Shown here: one piece after another, positions 55,801-60,745 of the stretch
Position numbering within the stretch: position 1 is the first letter of the stretch
Layout of the letters: each line of letters begins with the position of its first letter
DNA from: DAISJM01 sp036821485
GTDB taxonomy: Bacteria; Verrucomicrobiota; Kiritimatiellia; CAIQIC01; JAGNIJ01
Assembly: GCA_036821485.1 (NCBI GenBank)
Contig: DAISJM010000004.1
Span: 1 to 64,000, forward strand
Length of the DNA: 64,000 bases
Reading direction: 5' to 3'
Program-made: the position numbers and the translations under genes
Notes under the pieces: generated by a model
What the model saw: only the letters and a program-made list of their open reading frames with translations
Databases searched by the model: none
Told to the model about the DNA's origin: nothing

Positions 55801-55853
55801 TCCAAGACCGCCGCCAAAGACACCGCTACCACGCACCAGCGCAGTAATCTCAT
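37827..55853 (-). CDS. Giant 6008-residue secreted protein of 13 beta-helix/beta-sandwich modules
   Basis: One uninterrupted reading frame of 18,027 bases. A signal peptide (residues 1-21, 'LRWCVVAVSLAAVLDSSA') is followed by 13 tandem modules of about 430-470 residues beginning with (Y/F)VND near residues 25, 455, 886, 1326, 1769, 2222, 2676, 3117, 3583, 4035, 4479, 4928 and 5397. Each holds 'LEPGD-VYVDTG-Y', beta-helix coils with 'GSTN---GGTV', a 'DYNDL' loop, 'HSLS-DP-F', 'GDFHL-S--GR', 'NEP-PNG-R-NIGLYGN-EAS', then an Ig-like part with 'YS-DGG--W'. Residues 5836-6008 are two copies of an 'F-(T/S)(Y/F)ED' plus 'YR(V/I)' domain. No LPXTG, autotransporter barrel or PEP-CTERM tag is seen. GAGG precedes the ATG. 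Likely an adhesin or surface filament; function unproven. Confidence 0.92.
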   Translation of the reverse strand: MRLLRWCVVAVSLAAVLDSSATTYYVNDLSTSGDIYCSTSGVDAVGRGTNAATPALTLAYLFSTYDIEPGETVWIDTGTYTNNFLYLTSADGGSAGGYVDFRGSTNKTIGTVLVPQSGSPNILNLDNADYCRFADMTFQAGGQYGVELGTGSDYNQFLRVRFLYCGSGVRGTSGSSNLFENCSAIGCSYAGVQGFGPGGTTGSGNLWKNGLSYGNVYGFYVDGLSVTNSVIMGGTAFGLSARGDYNVFWSTLLTPEGVVLSELQAATGDFGHSTVADPQFANVTGSDFHPRSRTGRFDPGSGAYVTSDTNYSVLVDFGSAGIYTNEPPPDGSRLNAGIYGNTREASKGRTNTWLTVLNYNGYDTFLVTGRLAWTYGQTSSTVSVKLEYAYETNLTTWYSIVTNVSITNQSYLWTNNVVSGVGRWRVVLNADNNVRDMSDGPISWKTSVTDRMVFYVNDTSTVNDAYCSSVGAVTNHGLTRGQPLPGLQAVLDAYHLSPNDLVYVDTGTYRVTNAITPSRTDQGLPGSPVIVRGSTNMVAGGSILNPTNTNMRAIYMDGVNYWRMENLVLQNAFYGLELLNAANSNEFVGMWFKNNSSGVRGTLGYGNRFENCVAANNSSSGVEGFGPGGTAGSGNTWKNGVSYGNTYAFYVTGMSVSNSIMSGGTAFGVDAPGDYNLFWNTVIATGYGNLAALQKGAGGQAHSTVANPQFFDAANLDFHLRSETGRYDPTLGSFVTTDTNTSPAVDFGDPMASYASELPPNGNRLNAGSQGNTAEASKGRTNAWLQVLNYVDGGTLNVPTDPVYWNAGQMAGSTTVRVEYSPDGGENWSVVATNILASDGYYIWTNASYGSTRSARWRVVCETNTSISSSTTQTNFILRNGPYKYYVNDAITDGDIYCSGPGNDFNLGTSSNGPKATLKALLNAHEVQPGDIIYMDTGLYYYNEDQSIGVSDQGDTNSPVIIQGSTNVVAGGTVIDRQRTGVGLNITASYLEIRDISVTNAGVGVQVSSGISNRFVRVGSMRNGTGFLVQNCVGMVFDRCVAAVNSGDGLSMTDSDGLMTHSVLWKNGGAGIRASGGLISVTNSIVVASGSTAYGYHAATSTNIVGDYNDLFAESNGVVGFVASVGRNQDSVAAWTIDTGWERHSLGVDPQFADPVSGDFHLKTETSQGRYQPGVGWVLDAVTSPLIDSGNPQSSWTNEPTYNGSRVNIGLFGNTEEASKGRSASWLHAASLAGGGWVKGTATLHWVAGGSATSHAVRVEFSPDGGVTWSVLTNRLAANQESFSWDTTTTNDTPAGLWKITSTNDVGVFDQTTNFFSVRNTNLVLYVNDGSSSGDAYCSGLGSATNWVASSNRPLNSLRAALNLFDLEPGDRIYVDTGSYTNSTTPTVSRRDSGSSNEAMRIIGSTNRPGTGTILYAGNTNAGYYGLAASYANWVAVSNLTLRGGFGGLRLEGAAHVSAGQIWAMANVSNGVEMVETSNARLERCVFTANGGRGMSSQGAAGVEVVHSVIWSNVSDAIYHSGGSLAVTNSILQASGVGRYIFTGVSNALIRGDYNDVVAGNGAYVALDGGVISKTLSRWQERTSNDVHTLSHDPRFSSPASDLHLRSSAGRYNPATGTFVTTDADYSYLIDAGDPAWSVGNESGANGGRVNIGLFGGSAEASRSPVAGWFVALTYNDGGIARGTNDIRWVAGGSATNGLVYVDYSADGGATWSNVATNVSASSGTVEWRTTEYRSSTRGVWRITSQDNPAIRDQTDNLFSLNNEPLAYFVNDASTNGDVYCTREGSSTNKGLSEDRPLDSVQAILSRYDLLPGDRVLVDTGVYYLTNLLTVGNSILGETTNRILFQGSTNMAYGGSVLDGQSNLAYGVYANGAGNVEFRHLQIRHAGVGLKLANVTNCWVEWVNTIGGSVGFEAEVSPNVYFAHCSARHAATSGLYIVSSTNVQWRDGVLWSNVYGVMLSYLSSRAGAPLSDLSVSNTIIGSFGSGHYAYRLDSGTLMADYNNIFARDSAHVGLRSTYPYALIHPNLPSWTQATTQDVHSLSHDPGFQDAGAGDFHLRSTAGRFDPAVRDFVTNNTDNSILIDAGDPLTVVTNEPLPNGGRINIGLYGGTLEASKTPTNAMLTVAVPNDGGVVRGTNYVVTWLVRGAATTHTVRLRYSPDDGASWQTLATGLAATNRQYTWNTLISTSSLFGLLRIQSEMDAGVQDDSDVYFMLRNTNFSFYVNDTNPVGDVYATGLGLATNTGLRSENPKDSVQGILDAWDLEAGDIVYVDTGVYTGSLGRVEIGQLDGGSVATSTTVIICGSTNYGYGGTVLDAAGSGYGLQLRQVAAVELRNLKVQNVATTAVQFTEAYGCVAEWLIVSNVPTAFGLRLSGETRFEHCTAIGASAYGLRNVISSNTVWESGVLWSNRTGIYLAGEDAYPTMLGSVFVSNSVVASFGSNSFVYSLGGGTLRADYNDLYTSNGAYVVERVATPFNLIYDSVSRWSRATTQDVHSLSHEPGFVNPGAGDFHPLSATGRYSRAAGTHVVTDTVYSLLIDAGAPGASFGNEPAPNGYRRNIGLYGHTTEASMSPTNSRLTVLTLNDGGIADGTNYVLRWLATGLATGHTVQVRYSPDAGATWQTLATGLAANGSYPWNTVVQTSTLQGVWMVASENEPTVYDENDVYFAVRNNALSFYVNDASRSGDVYCASSGSSTNSGLLPGQPKESVQSLLSAWDLEPGDILYVDTGVYTNFTDIVFNQFDAGDSNTDYVVVQGSTNEAKGGTVIDRQNLGVAFVVSQAHRVKLRNMSVRNATIGVEVSKSYDAGLEWINVVGGSRGFSLTEARGARLTHCMARNADSGVYSDSPNVTWENGVLWSNTYGVYVAGGGVTVQDSVIGVFGTNGYAYSYLPTAVPESDYNDLYLVQGARVAYSPATPFPVIYHTVSRWARDIGYDRHSLNCDPLFANAVLGDFHLQSSTGRYVVASGSFTNDMVTSPLVDAGTPTAAFTNETVPNGSRRNIGLYGNSTEASRTPTNSVLRALSLDDGGRAEGTFTLNWLARGAVTSDTVRLDYSPDAGETWLVIVTNVAANTGFYVWDTRSYPSSIQGMWRIMATTEASVQDRTDALFALRNSPLSFFVNDASTGGDVYSAGVGSYTNSGAVSNQPLDSVVTLLRNWDLEPGDTVYIDTGNYLLTEDIAVDRFDAWDSTNLVTLRSSPETNRLSFVGSTNESLGGTVLVKYGGGYVFNISEAPGVALRNLTVRNADTGVRVYYSEQCRADWVRAENCARGFDIDLSDSMAMEHCVARGCSERGLSVYLSRDVDWTSGVLWSNVIGVHQQAAPFSTHDLTVKNSVIASFGSNAVANFIVNGVRVSDYNDIFVSEGALAGAIMESQGLTGRTNPYENVHFWAKASGQDTHTLSMDPGFANAPAGDFHLRTTRTGGRYDPILKAWTNDQEFSRLIDSGDPSSAWTNELDPNGHRIDIGLYGNSWQASKTPTNSWLTVITLDDGGSVKGEQCLYWVAGGALTGGYVYLDFAAVSGVDIWTNIATNVAASLGYYCWDTTNFGRSAAGVWRIASTGDSSISDTSRVPFVMRDNSGSIWYFVNDAETNGNVYTTVPGNSALPGTTPYWPKASVQEVIDAYKLEPVDVIFVDTGEYLMDADLRIGDLDSGYGTNRVTIVGSTNFGAGGTILNRQTAQLGAYGIYLQRAAGINLRHLTVRNAGVGVYAEDADDCRIENIRSEGNAIAGFEAKRSDGLEFVNCLAWNNGTTGGVGVINEESSFTWNNGVMAGNASALVMTKAGTNTIRNSVLYAAGSGHRIYTIDRETALSSLQSDYNDMLVSDSALVAERERLVGGSENYPTLYDWQVGVTQDVHSLTHEPLFADKINGDFHPASRSGRFLADGSLTNDMTNSPLLDAGNPTSVYTNELPPNGSNVNIGCYGNTGYASLSETNPWLLAVSFNSRTTIRGTNTVRWLHGGMTNTSRVRLEYSRNGGAVWSVIDSNVLVSSDGYRWDVSGELVTLHALWRVTSEDNAGVTDTVDEEFIIKNQALTIYVNDTNTIGDMYCHAPGSGSNSGLTNSAPLDDPAAAFQLYPITAEDTVYIDTGYYYLTNSMVLGEINRGISNGIIRILGSTNSVRGGTVLDGGGFVTYGLRMTDTRYVDVANLRFTGFATGLRLDNSLYCNFEGIEAFGNLGDGISAQQLVQGSFDRCASWGNAGWGLSVGGGDLSADWNQGVLSENQSGGLNLGQGVFGFYNSVISSTISNSFLYRVSQGTLSANFNILWRTNGAVLGRDEYRSQSYRKLQDWQRNLGVDESSVIVDPLFAKPAEGDFHLQSERGRWATNTWVTDSNTSWAIDAGRIGDSYVYEPLPNGSRLNVGLYGNTNEASLSVTSAASRALFAVSMDDGGIVSGTKKLYWLSRGFTAADRVRVEYSEDAGASWVVLASNLVATQNGYDWTPTTFPSTPIALWRVVYQDQTNIADTIGTTFILRNGPITFYVNDADTTGDIYCSAPGDPANSGLASNIPKTEIQEILDYDLDGGDVVLVDTGFYPLTNELFIGSVLSGVSTARVSIVGSTNWVWGGSVLQGAHTAFVGSVGFHFKSAQYMLVRDFTLQNVDYGLSFELSSGANVISNLLIRDGGAAGVRFFQSSGNRIAHSVVTRHTGNGVVAGSAGDNVFDSCILWKNGQSSVQLSEGSMAFTNSVLYATGDTNYCYQLVTNAAIRADFNDLFITNGAQIGVVRGVPMERLPQWIAATTQDIHSLSVDPLFVDPASDDFHLRSEFGRFDRSVGVFVTNDTATSYLIDTGPTNYPYGNEPPLNGNRVNIGVHGNTKEASQSRTNQWLFAITASSGGRYEGIFYLVWAWGGMDATNLVTLDYFDGVAWTNIGTSEIYRIQYLWQSDLKEAGLEKWPSSPIGRWRLTLNGSTNVNDLTDLTFSLRNRPFTYFVNDGLPTGDIYATGIGSDTNLGIFAYVPKATLKSLLEDNDIEGEDTIYIDTGNYIIGDSDVAVMGNADQGRVGAPVYVRGNTNAMTSVFNRTGWGGGPTTILSINGSYINFSDVVFDGGHMAVAGQGTVLRNLEFRSGNLTLNGADQDVADVTLATGTLSVAGAPVTVRRARVQAGQVTLAGTNALLESSLVYGGVGPAVQVNGSAITLRNNTLATGGDQVRKAGTGSATLENNIIIADGADSFCIRLDAGTLNSDYNNLIARNGAWIGNRNGNWERLFYWQRESGNDLHSLSHDPLFANETNGDFHLKSVAGRWDGENWTNDIAQSPCIDAGSPSTVATNEPLPNGSRVNLGAYGGTAEASKSLTNAWLLATTINDGGVLRGTNTIRWVAVNLDSNDLVALQYSLDYGTNWTTIVSNRPAASQEYPWESPVGISSFYSLWKVVLQTNTAVQDQTDYPFALRNSLLNFYVNDASSANDIYCSVVGASGNSGLASNAPKNTIQGILDTYDTEGGDTIFVDTGVYSLSADTRVIWSRGGDDTYGNLLIRGSTNASAGGSIISRGSTAGDSDAFDVKASHVTLRDFTVRQAYRGVYFDSNRYSVAERLLVQSNTYGIVNQNTTAITNRNIRFWCNSAGGMDVMSARTTLVENATFVGNTGFNLRVQSSANNTFQNNIFYITDAGSPAIAGDSNTIAGAFIDYNVYHFIQTSAIYGTYADLRSWQLEKQHDYRSAITNPLFANVDSGDLHLQSTAGRFVDNSGWINDSASSWAIDKGNPLSSYSQEPATNGNRINIGAYGGTEFASKGTTNFVVYARVLNDPTYIGDTNSLWPLIWTVQNVPGGITFRVQYSGDGGTNWVDLATNVNAYTEYVLWQTEPYYNTYKGRWRIVSDSNTNYWDMNDAIFNIFYGEFKITSIYRNQGLRDIVWRGAWDEFYQVQYATNLLLLEEQAWMNAPTGAAPNQVPYFKSTFGGDFTYEDVESSGGPHRFYRVVRLSAGYQSADVDILSQTRSRGMINVVWNCTSPGNFTVEYSTNANQWATADTGVATNQQATFYSGLGGNFSFEDIASSNASKRWYRIKWSP
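38349..55781 (-). repeat. Thirteen tandem ~1.3-kb coding repeats
   Basis: Modules on the minus strand, in protein order: 54492-55781, 53199-54491, 51879-53198, 50550-51878, 49191-50549, 47829-49190, 46506-47828, 45108-46505, 43752-45107, 42420-43751, 41073-42419, 39666-41072 and 38349-39665. All borders are in frame. Copies are diverged at sequence level, so the array is old rather than a fresh expansion. The opening 'YC' cysteine is present in nine modules and replaced in modules 6, 8, 9 and 12. Confidence 0.85.
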
Positions 55854-55993
55854 TGAGAATCCTCGTTGTGCGCCAACAGTTTATGCATTCAAATCAGCCG
55901 CCTGCACCCCAATAGCTAACGTACTCGGCCCAGAGGGCCAAGTAAAGCAGATGAGCCGCGTAACAGGTGCAATTTGAGACGGCCCCAAAATCG

Positions 55994-57136
55994 CTACGCC
56001 GCCTTCTGCCACTGAACACGATAACGCCCGCGCAAGGCATCAACCAAGGCCATGACGGTGGTCACATTCAAAGCCACGAACATATAGGCGGCTGCGGGAA
56101 CCCTCACCCGCCACCCCCGGCGTGCCCCCACCCACCCCAAAAGCGCAACCACATAGAAACTCACCTGGCAGCCCAACAACCCCTTGTACAAGCCCTGCCC
56201 CATCACCAGTGCGTTGGCTAGGAACGCACCCCCCAACAGCACGGGGGACAACAGCCTGAGCATCTTGTGGGACACAAACTCGAACCAGATCGGATTTCGC
56301 CACGGCAGCAGCCATCGAGGATAGAGCCGAATCAACTGGCCGTTTCCCGCAATGGTCCTCCGCTTTCGGATGCCTTCCTTCTCTGCGGATTCCGAAGGCT
56401 GGTCGTACACCACGGCACCCGGCTCAAAGACGCATCGGTAACCAGCTTCAACGGCCTGCATCGGGATGGCCACATCGTCCAGCAACGCATCACCAGGGAT
56501 TGGCCTGAACAATCTCTTTCGGATGGCATAAAAGGCGCCCGTCGCGCCGGGCACCGACCTGAACAATGCCTCATTCCGCCGGATGAACTTCTCGTAGTTC
56601 CAGTAGAATCCAATACCAGCCGCCGTTGCCCCCTCGCCGTCGGAAAAAACCAATTCGCCCGAAATCACTCCCACGCGTTCATCTGCGAAGCCTTCCAGCA
56701 ACCGACCCAATGCCCCGGAAGCCAACGTCTGCCGGGCATCCATCAACACAACAACGTCGTGCGTACACTGCGGAATCAGGTCGTTCAGAACCGACGGCTT
56801 TCCCCGCCGCTCCGCGAACTCAACGACCTTCACACGTGGATCCGAGATGGCCCTGAGCCTCGCCACCGTGTCATCCGTCGAACCATCCGATCCAACGAGG
56901 ACCTCTGCCACAAGCGCCGCATCCGGTGACGCTAACAACTGTTCCATTTTCGAGCAGATCAGCGACGCCTCATTGCGAACGGAAATCACAACGGACACCT
57001 GCCCCGTAAAGGCCGCCTTCGCAACAGGATGCGGCACAAGCCGCGCCGACAACCACACGAGAAACGGATACCCCGCATAGACGTAGAATACGCCTCCCGC
57101 GCAAATCCAGAACGTGGCCTCGATCAAAGGTCGCAT
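55994..57136 (-). CDS. Membrane-bound family-2 glycosyltransferase
   Basis: A 380-residue GT2 enzyme: one N-terminal membrane helix, a GT-A domain ('SVVISVRNEASLICSKMEQL', GSDGSTDDTVARL, 'VVVLMDARQTLASGALGRLL') and an 'RKRRTIAGNGQLIRL' motif with the R-R-x-x-x-x-x-G pattern, then three or four C-terminal membrane helices. The metal motif reads D-A-R rather than D-x-D. Layout resembles polysaccharide synthases that polymerise and export a sugar chain. It lies upstream of the giant gene on the same strand with 140 bases between, and is preceded by another GT2 nine bases away. Confidence 0.85.
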   Translation of the reverse strand: MRPLIEATFWICAGGVFYVYAGYPFLVWLSARLVPHPVAKAAFTGQVSVVISVRNEASLICSKMEQLLASPDAALVAEVLVGSDGSTDDTVARLRAISDPRVKVVEFAERRGKPSVLNDLIPQCTHDVVVLMDARQTLASGALGRLLEGFADERVGVISGELVFSDGEGATAAGIGFYWNYEKFIRRNEALFRSVPGATGAFYAIRKRLFRPIPGDALLDDVAIPMQAVEAGYRCVFEPGAVVYDQPSESAEKEGIRKRRTIAGNGQLIRLYPRWLLPWRNPIWFEFVSHKMLRLLSPVLLGGAFLANALVMGQGLYKGLLGCQVSFYVVALLGWVGARRGWRVRVPAAAYMFVALNVTTVMALVDALRGRYRVQWQKAA

Positions 57137-57144
57137 GCAATCCC

Positions 57145-57879
57145 CTACTCGAAAGGAGTGTGCCGTCCATGAAGAAGGATTTTCATCCCCTTCCGGAAAA
57201 GGCGCACGAGGAACGGCGGCTCATCCACATACTTCTCCACCAACACCTTGTTGATGTAATGAAGATCGCACTTCTCGCTGATGCGCAGCCATAGCTCGTA
57301 ATCGTCAAAGTAGAATGAGGGATCCCAGAACCCGACCTCATCCAGCAAGGCTCGCGTGTGCACCACGCAGTCCGTGTCGATGAAGTTGTACCGCTTCAGT
57401 TTCTCTTTCGAGTAGCCGTGCATCCAGCGCTGGAAAGGATTTCCAAGAATCAGCCGCCCCGTATGCTTATCTCGATATGTGCAGCGGCAGTACACGAACC
57501 GCGCACCGGCATTCGCTCCGAGGTACGTCACCATGGTGGACAAGAAGGATGGCCGGTAAGCATCGTCGTCGTCCAGGTAGGCAATGAGCTTCCCGCGCGA
57601 CATCTGTTGTATGGCATGATTCTTGGCGATCGCGCCGTGGCTGCCCGCCGGCGATTTCTCGGGCAGGTTGTAAAAATGCAGCCGCGGATCACCATAGGCT
57701 GCGATCACTTCCGCCGTGTTGTCCGGCGTGCAGTCCCCGACGATGTTCATTTCCCAGTCTGCAAAAGTCTGGGCCCGGACTGAATCAACCGCCCGACGAA
57801 GTATCTGTGCCCGATTATACGTGCTGGTAACGATGCTCACAACGGGCGCACCGGTCGATATTGTCGGTTTGTCGTTCAT
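57145..57879 (-). CDS. Family-2 glycosyltransferase
   Basis: A 244-residue soluble GT2: 'VSIVTSTYNRAQILRRAVDS' binds the nucleotide, 'LIAYLDDDDAYRPSFLSTMV' carries the D-D-D metal motif, 'FIDTDCVVHTRALLDEVGFW' and 'FDDYELWLRISEKCDLHYIN' complete the acceptor side with the catalytic D-E-like region. It probably adds one sugar to a lipid-linked chain. The ATG at 57879 is used; a TTG at 57897 would add six residues. Confidence 0.87.
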   Translation of the reverse strand: MNDKPTISTGAPVVSIVTSTYNRAQILRRAVDSVRAQTFADWEMNIVGDCTPDNTAEVIAAYGDPRLHFYNLPEKSPAGSHGAIAKNHAIQQMSRGKLIAYLDDDDAYRPSFLSTMVTYLGANAGARFVYCRCTYRDKHTGRLILGNPFQRWMHGYSKEKLKRYNFIDTDCVVHTRALLDEVGFWDPSFYFDDYELWLRISEKCDLHYINKVLVEKYVDEPPFLVRLFRKGMKILLHGRHTPFE

Positions 57880-57901
57880 GATTTCCGAACTTCCCAACGG
57901 A

Positions 57902-57929
57902 GTTAACCTCTTAGCAAATAACGGTTAAC
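57902..57929. promoter_or_regulatory. GTTAACC/GGTTAAC inverted repeat in a divergent promoter gap
   Basis: Seven-base arms (57902-57908 and 57923-57929) with a 14-base spacer, in the AT-richer 60 bases between divergent glycosyltransferase genes. It fits an operator for a dimeric regulator, but a match this short can occur by chance. Confidence 0.35.
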
Positions 57930-57941
57930 GAATCACGCCGA

Positions 57942-58991
57942 ATGTGTAATGATTCCGTCTACGACATCATGACGACGTCTCATCAGCCATCAGCCATCGG
58001 CCGTCAACCGTTGCCCCCCCGCATTCTCACCAATATGACGTTCTGGCAGAGCGAGACGTGGACCCACAGCACAACCAGCATCTATCAGCAGGGATCATCA
58101 GAAGGCGGCTTGTCGCCGTGGCGCGAGGCCCTGACGCTCTGGCAACGCGCAGGCGACTTTGACGTCGTCGTCACACTTGGCGACCGCACCAGCTTGCTTT
58201 ACGGCCTGCTCTGCTGGATCACGGGACGTCATTCGCGCCAGATCATGTCAGAAATCTTCATCGATACCCCGCGTCCCGCCAACCCCTGTTGGCTCCTGAA
58301 GCGCTGGTTCTATCGGCGCATCGCGCACCGCTGCACGGGTATTCTTACCAACTGCTCCGCAGAGATTCCCGCCATCGCTTCCCGTTTTCGAATCGGAACC
58401 GACAAACTTCGCTACGTGCCCCTGCACACCACCATCGCGGAACCGCGAATGTCGGAACGCAACGAGGGCTACGTGCTGGCAGCCGGACGCACACTTCGCG
58501 ACTATGCCACCCTCCTCCAGGCCGCCCCCTCCATCCCGGCACCCATCGTCATTCTGTGCGGACGAGACGACCTGATTGGAACCACCCTGCCCGCAAACGT
58601 CACCGTGATTCGTGATGCACCGCGGACCGAATACCTCGACCGACTCGACCGCTGCTCCGTCGTCGTCATCCCCCTTCTCCCCACCGAGCGCGCCACGGGA
58701 CAGATCGTGCTTCTCGAGGCCATGGCGTTGGGCAAACCGATTGCGGCCACTCGAGCCCCCGGGATACTCGACCACGTCCATGACGGCGAGAATGGTGTCT
58801 TGGTGGAACCGGGCAACGCAGAGAAGCTGGCAGAAGAAGTGCTGAGACTGATCAGCCAACCTGACCGGGCGCAACAACTCGGGATGAACGCGTTAGGCGA
58901 CGTGAAGAACGCTTATACTTTTGACATCCACGCAAGAACCAAGCTAATAGCCACACGGGAACTTTGGCTTGCGCAACGCAAGGCGGAATGA
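57942..58991 (+). CDS. Family-4-like glycosyltransferase (GT-B)
   Basis: A protein of up to 349 residues with the C-terminal GT-B signature: 'GYVLAAGRTLRDYATLLQAA', 'PIVILCGRDDLIG', 'VVVIPLLPTERATGQIVLLE' then 'AMALGKPIAATRAPGILDHV' and 'DGENGVLVEPGNAEKLAEEV', the E-x7-E-like donor site. The N-terminal half is short for GT4. The first 26 residues include 'SHQPSAIGRQP', a run that looks like a simple repeat. The start may be an internal Met at 57969 or 58035; no start has a clear ribosome binding site. Confidence 0.82.
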   Translation: MCNDSVYDIMTTSHQPSAIGRQPLPPRILTNMTFWQSETWTHSTTSIYQQGSSEGGLSPWREALTLWQRAGDFDVVVTLGDRTSLLYGLLCWITGRHSRQIMSEIFIDTPRPANPCWLLKRWFYRRIAHRCTGILTNCSAEIPAIASRFRIGTDKLRYVPLHTTIAEPRMSERNEGYVLAAGRTLRDYATLLQAAPSIPAPIVILCGRDDLIGTTLPANVTVIRDAPRTEYLDRLDRCSVVVIPLLPTERATGQIVLLEAMALGKPIAATRAPGILDHVHDGENGVLVEPGNAEKLAEEVLRLISQPDRAQQLGMNALGDVKNAYTFDIHARTKLIATRELWLAQRKAE

Positions 58992-59000
58992 GGTAAGGTC

Positions 59001-59930
59001 ATGGAAAACAAGAAGCTCTCCATCGTTATTCCCATCTTCAACGAAGAAAAGACCATCCCTGAACTTTGGTCCCGCCTCGGCAAGGTCCTGGACGATATGG
59101 CTCTGAATTCTGAAGTGGTTTTTGTGGATGACGGATCGGCAGACGGCAGCGGTGAGCTGCTGAAGCAAATCTGCCGACAAGACCCTCGGACGAAGTTGAT
59201 CCGTCTATCGCGCAACTTCGGCCACCAGCCGGCACTGACGGCAGGCATCGATCATGCCTCCGGCGATGCGATTGTGTTGATGGACGCCGACTTGCAGGAC
59301 CGGCCCGAAGCAATCCCCGATTTCGTGCGCGAATGGAACGACGGCGCCCATGTCGTCTACGCCGTCCGCACCTCGCGCCGCGAAAACGCAGCGATGCGGG
59401 TGGCCTTCAAACTGTTCTATCGCGTTCTGGCGCGCATGTCGGGCATCCGAATTCCTGCCGACGCAGGTATCTTCGGGCTGCTCGACCGCAAGGTCGTCAG
59501 CGTCCTGAAGTCGATGCCGGAGAAGAATCGCTACCTGCCGGGTTTGCGTGCGTATGCAGGATTCACTCAGAAGGGCGTCCCCGTGAGTCGGGACGCACGC
59601 TTTGCCGGCAAACCCCGGGTTGGCCTGACCGGCTTGGTCGGTCTGGCCCTGGACGCGGTTTTCGCTTTCTCTTGGTTGCCCATACGGATGGCTTCCTACC
59701 TGGGCCTGTTGATCGCAGCCTTTTCCTTCTGCGTTCTCGGGTTCGTGATGTATCAGAAGATCGTCTCGCACCAGGCCATCCTCGGCTGGGCGTCCACGCT
59801 CGGCGCCATCCTGTTCATAGGAGGAATCCAGCTCATCACGCTCGGCATTCTCGGTGAGTACGTCGGGCGCATCTACGACGAAACAAAACAAAGGCCGTTC
59901 TATGTCATCGGCGAGAAGATCAACCTGTAA
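59001..59930 (+). CDS. Polyprenyl-phosphate glycosyltransferase (DPM1/GtrB/ArnC-like GT2)
   Basis: A 309-residue GT2: 'LSIVIPIFNEEKTIPELWSR', VFVDDGSADGSGELL, 'IVLMDADLQDRPEAIPDFV' with D-A-D, 'DAGIFGLLDRKVV', 'NRYLPGLRAYAGF', and two C-terminal membrane helices ('LGLLIAAFSFCVLGFVMY' and 'TLGAILFIGGIQLITLGILG'). Such enzymes load a sugar onto undecaprenyl phosphate for use by GT-C transferases on the other side of the membrane. GAGGTAAGG precedes the ATG, nine bases after the previous gene. Confidence 0.9.
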   Translation: MENKKLSIVIPIFNEEKTIPELWSRLGKVLDDMALNSEVVFVDDGSADGSGELLKQICRQDPRTKLIRLSRNFGHQPALTAGIDHASGDAIVLMDADLQDRPEAIPDFVREWNDGAHVVYAVRTSRRENAAMRVAFKLFYRVLARMSGIRIPADAGIFGLLDRKVVSVLKSMPEKNRYLPGLRAYAGFTQKGVPVSRDARFAGKPRVGLTGLVGLALDAVFAFSWLPIRMASYLGLLIAAFSFCVLGFVMYQKIVSHQAILGWASTLGAILFIGGIQLITLGILGEYVGRIYDETKQRPFYVIGEKINL

Positions 59931-59957
59931 CGATTCACCATCGTCCTGGAATCAACC

Positions 59958-60719
59958 ATGTCCCGATTACGCGATGTAGGCAACGTGGAGAAAAATCGGG
60001 ATCACTTCCTCAGGCGGCGACCGGGAAACCTTGTCTTCCTTCTGGAAAAGAGAATCGGATGGATGAATGACTACATCCGCCCTGGCGACAAGGTGCTCGA
60101 GATCGGGGCCGGAATCGGTGTCACGAAGATGTTTCTGACCCGCGGCGAGATCACGCTCTCCGACGTCGACAAACACCCGTGGCTCGACCGCCAGGAGAAT
60201 GCACTGGAGCTCTCGTACGATGACGCCTCGCTGGACGTGCTCATCGCCAACAACGCCATTCACCATTTCCCCAGCCCGGCCCGCTTCTTCCACGAGGCCC
60301 ATCGGGTTCTTCGGCCAAAAGGGAGACTCCTTATCCAGGATGTGAACTGCAGTCTCATGCTGCGCGCCATCCTCCGGTTGATGAGGCACGAAACCGTTGA
60401 CGATTCCGTCCGCGTGTTCGAGGAGAATGCCGTATGCGCACAGCCCGATGATCCTTGGGCCGGCAACAATGCTGTTCCCAACCTTCTGTTCGACGATCCG
60501 GCCGAGTTCACAAGACACTTCCCCTTTTTCTCGATTCTTGAACAGCAGTTCTCGGAGTTCTTCATCTTCCTGCTGTCCGGAGGCGTCACGGCCAAGTTCT
60601 TCACAATCCCCCTTCCCCATCCCATCCTGAAGCTGTTGGACCGGATCGACACCGCCTTGACCAGGCGGATGCCCTCGGTGTTCGCTTTACAGAGACGAAT
60701 CGTTCTGGAAAACTCGTAG
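59958..60719 (+). CDS. SAM-dependent class I methyltransferase
   Basis: A 253-residue protein with a Rossmann-like core: 'GDKVLEIGAGIGVTKMFL' (SAM motif I), 'SDVDKHPWLD', 'LDVLIANNAIHHFPSPARFF' (motif IV) and 'EAHRVLRPKGRLLIQDVN'. It is of the UbiE/Methyltransf_11 type. Probably modifies a sugar or lipid intermediate of the neighbouring glycosyltransferases. The C-terminal 90 residues hold the hydrophobic 'FFIFLLSGGVTAKFF'. It belongs to the operon that starts at 57942. Confidence 0.85.
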   Translation: MSRLRDVGNVEKNRDHFLRRRPGNLVFLLEKRIGWMNDYIRPGDKVLEIGAGIGVTKMFLTRGEITLSDVDKHPWLDRQENALELSYDDASLDVLIANNAIHHFPSPARFFHEAHRVLRPKGRLLIQDVNCSLMLRAILRLMRHETVDDSVRVFEENAVCAQPDDPWAGNNAVPNLLFDDPAEFTRHFPFFSILEQQFSEFFIFLLSGGVTAKFFTIPLPHPILKLLDRIDTALTRRMPSVFALQRRIVLENS

Positions 60720-60745
60720 GCATCAGAGCGGCGGGCAAGACAGCC

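Noticed and set aside
55923..55945. GGCCC-AGA-GGGCC hairpin between the glycosyltransferase and the giant gene
   Set aside because: It has a GC stem but no T-rich tail in the direction of transcription, and I found no convincing promoter for the giant gene nearby.
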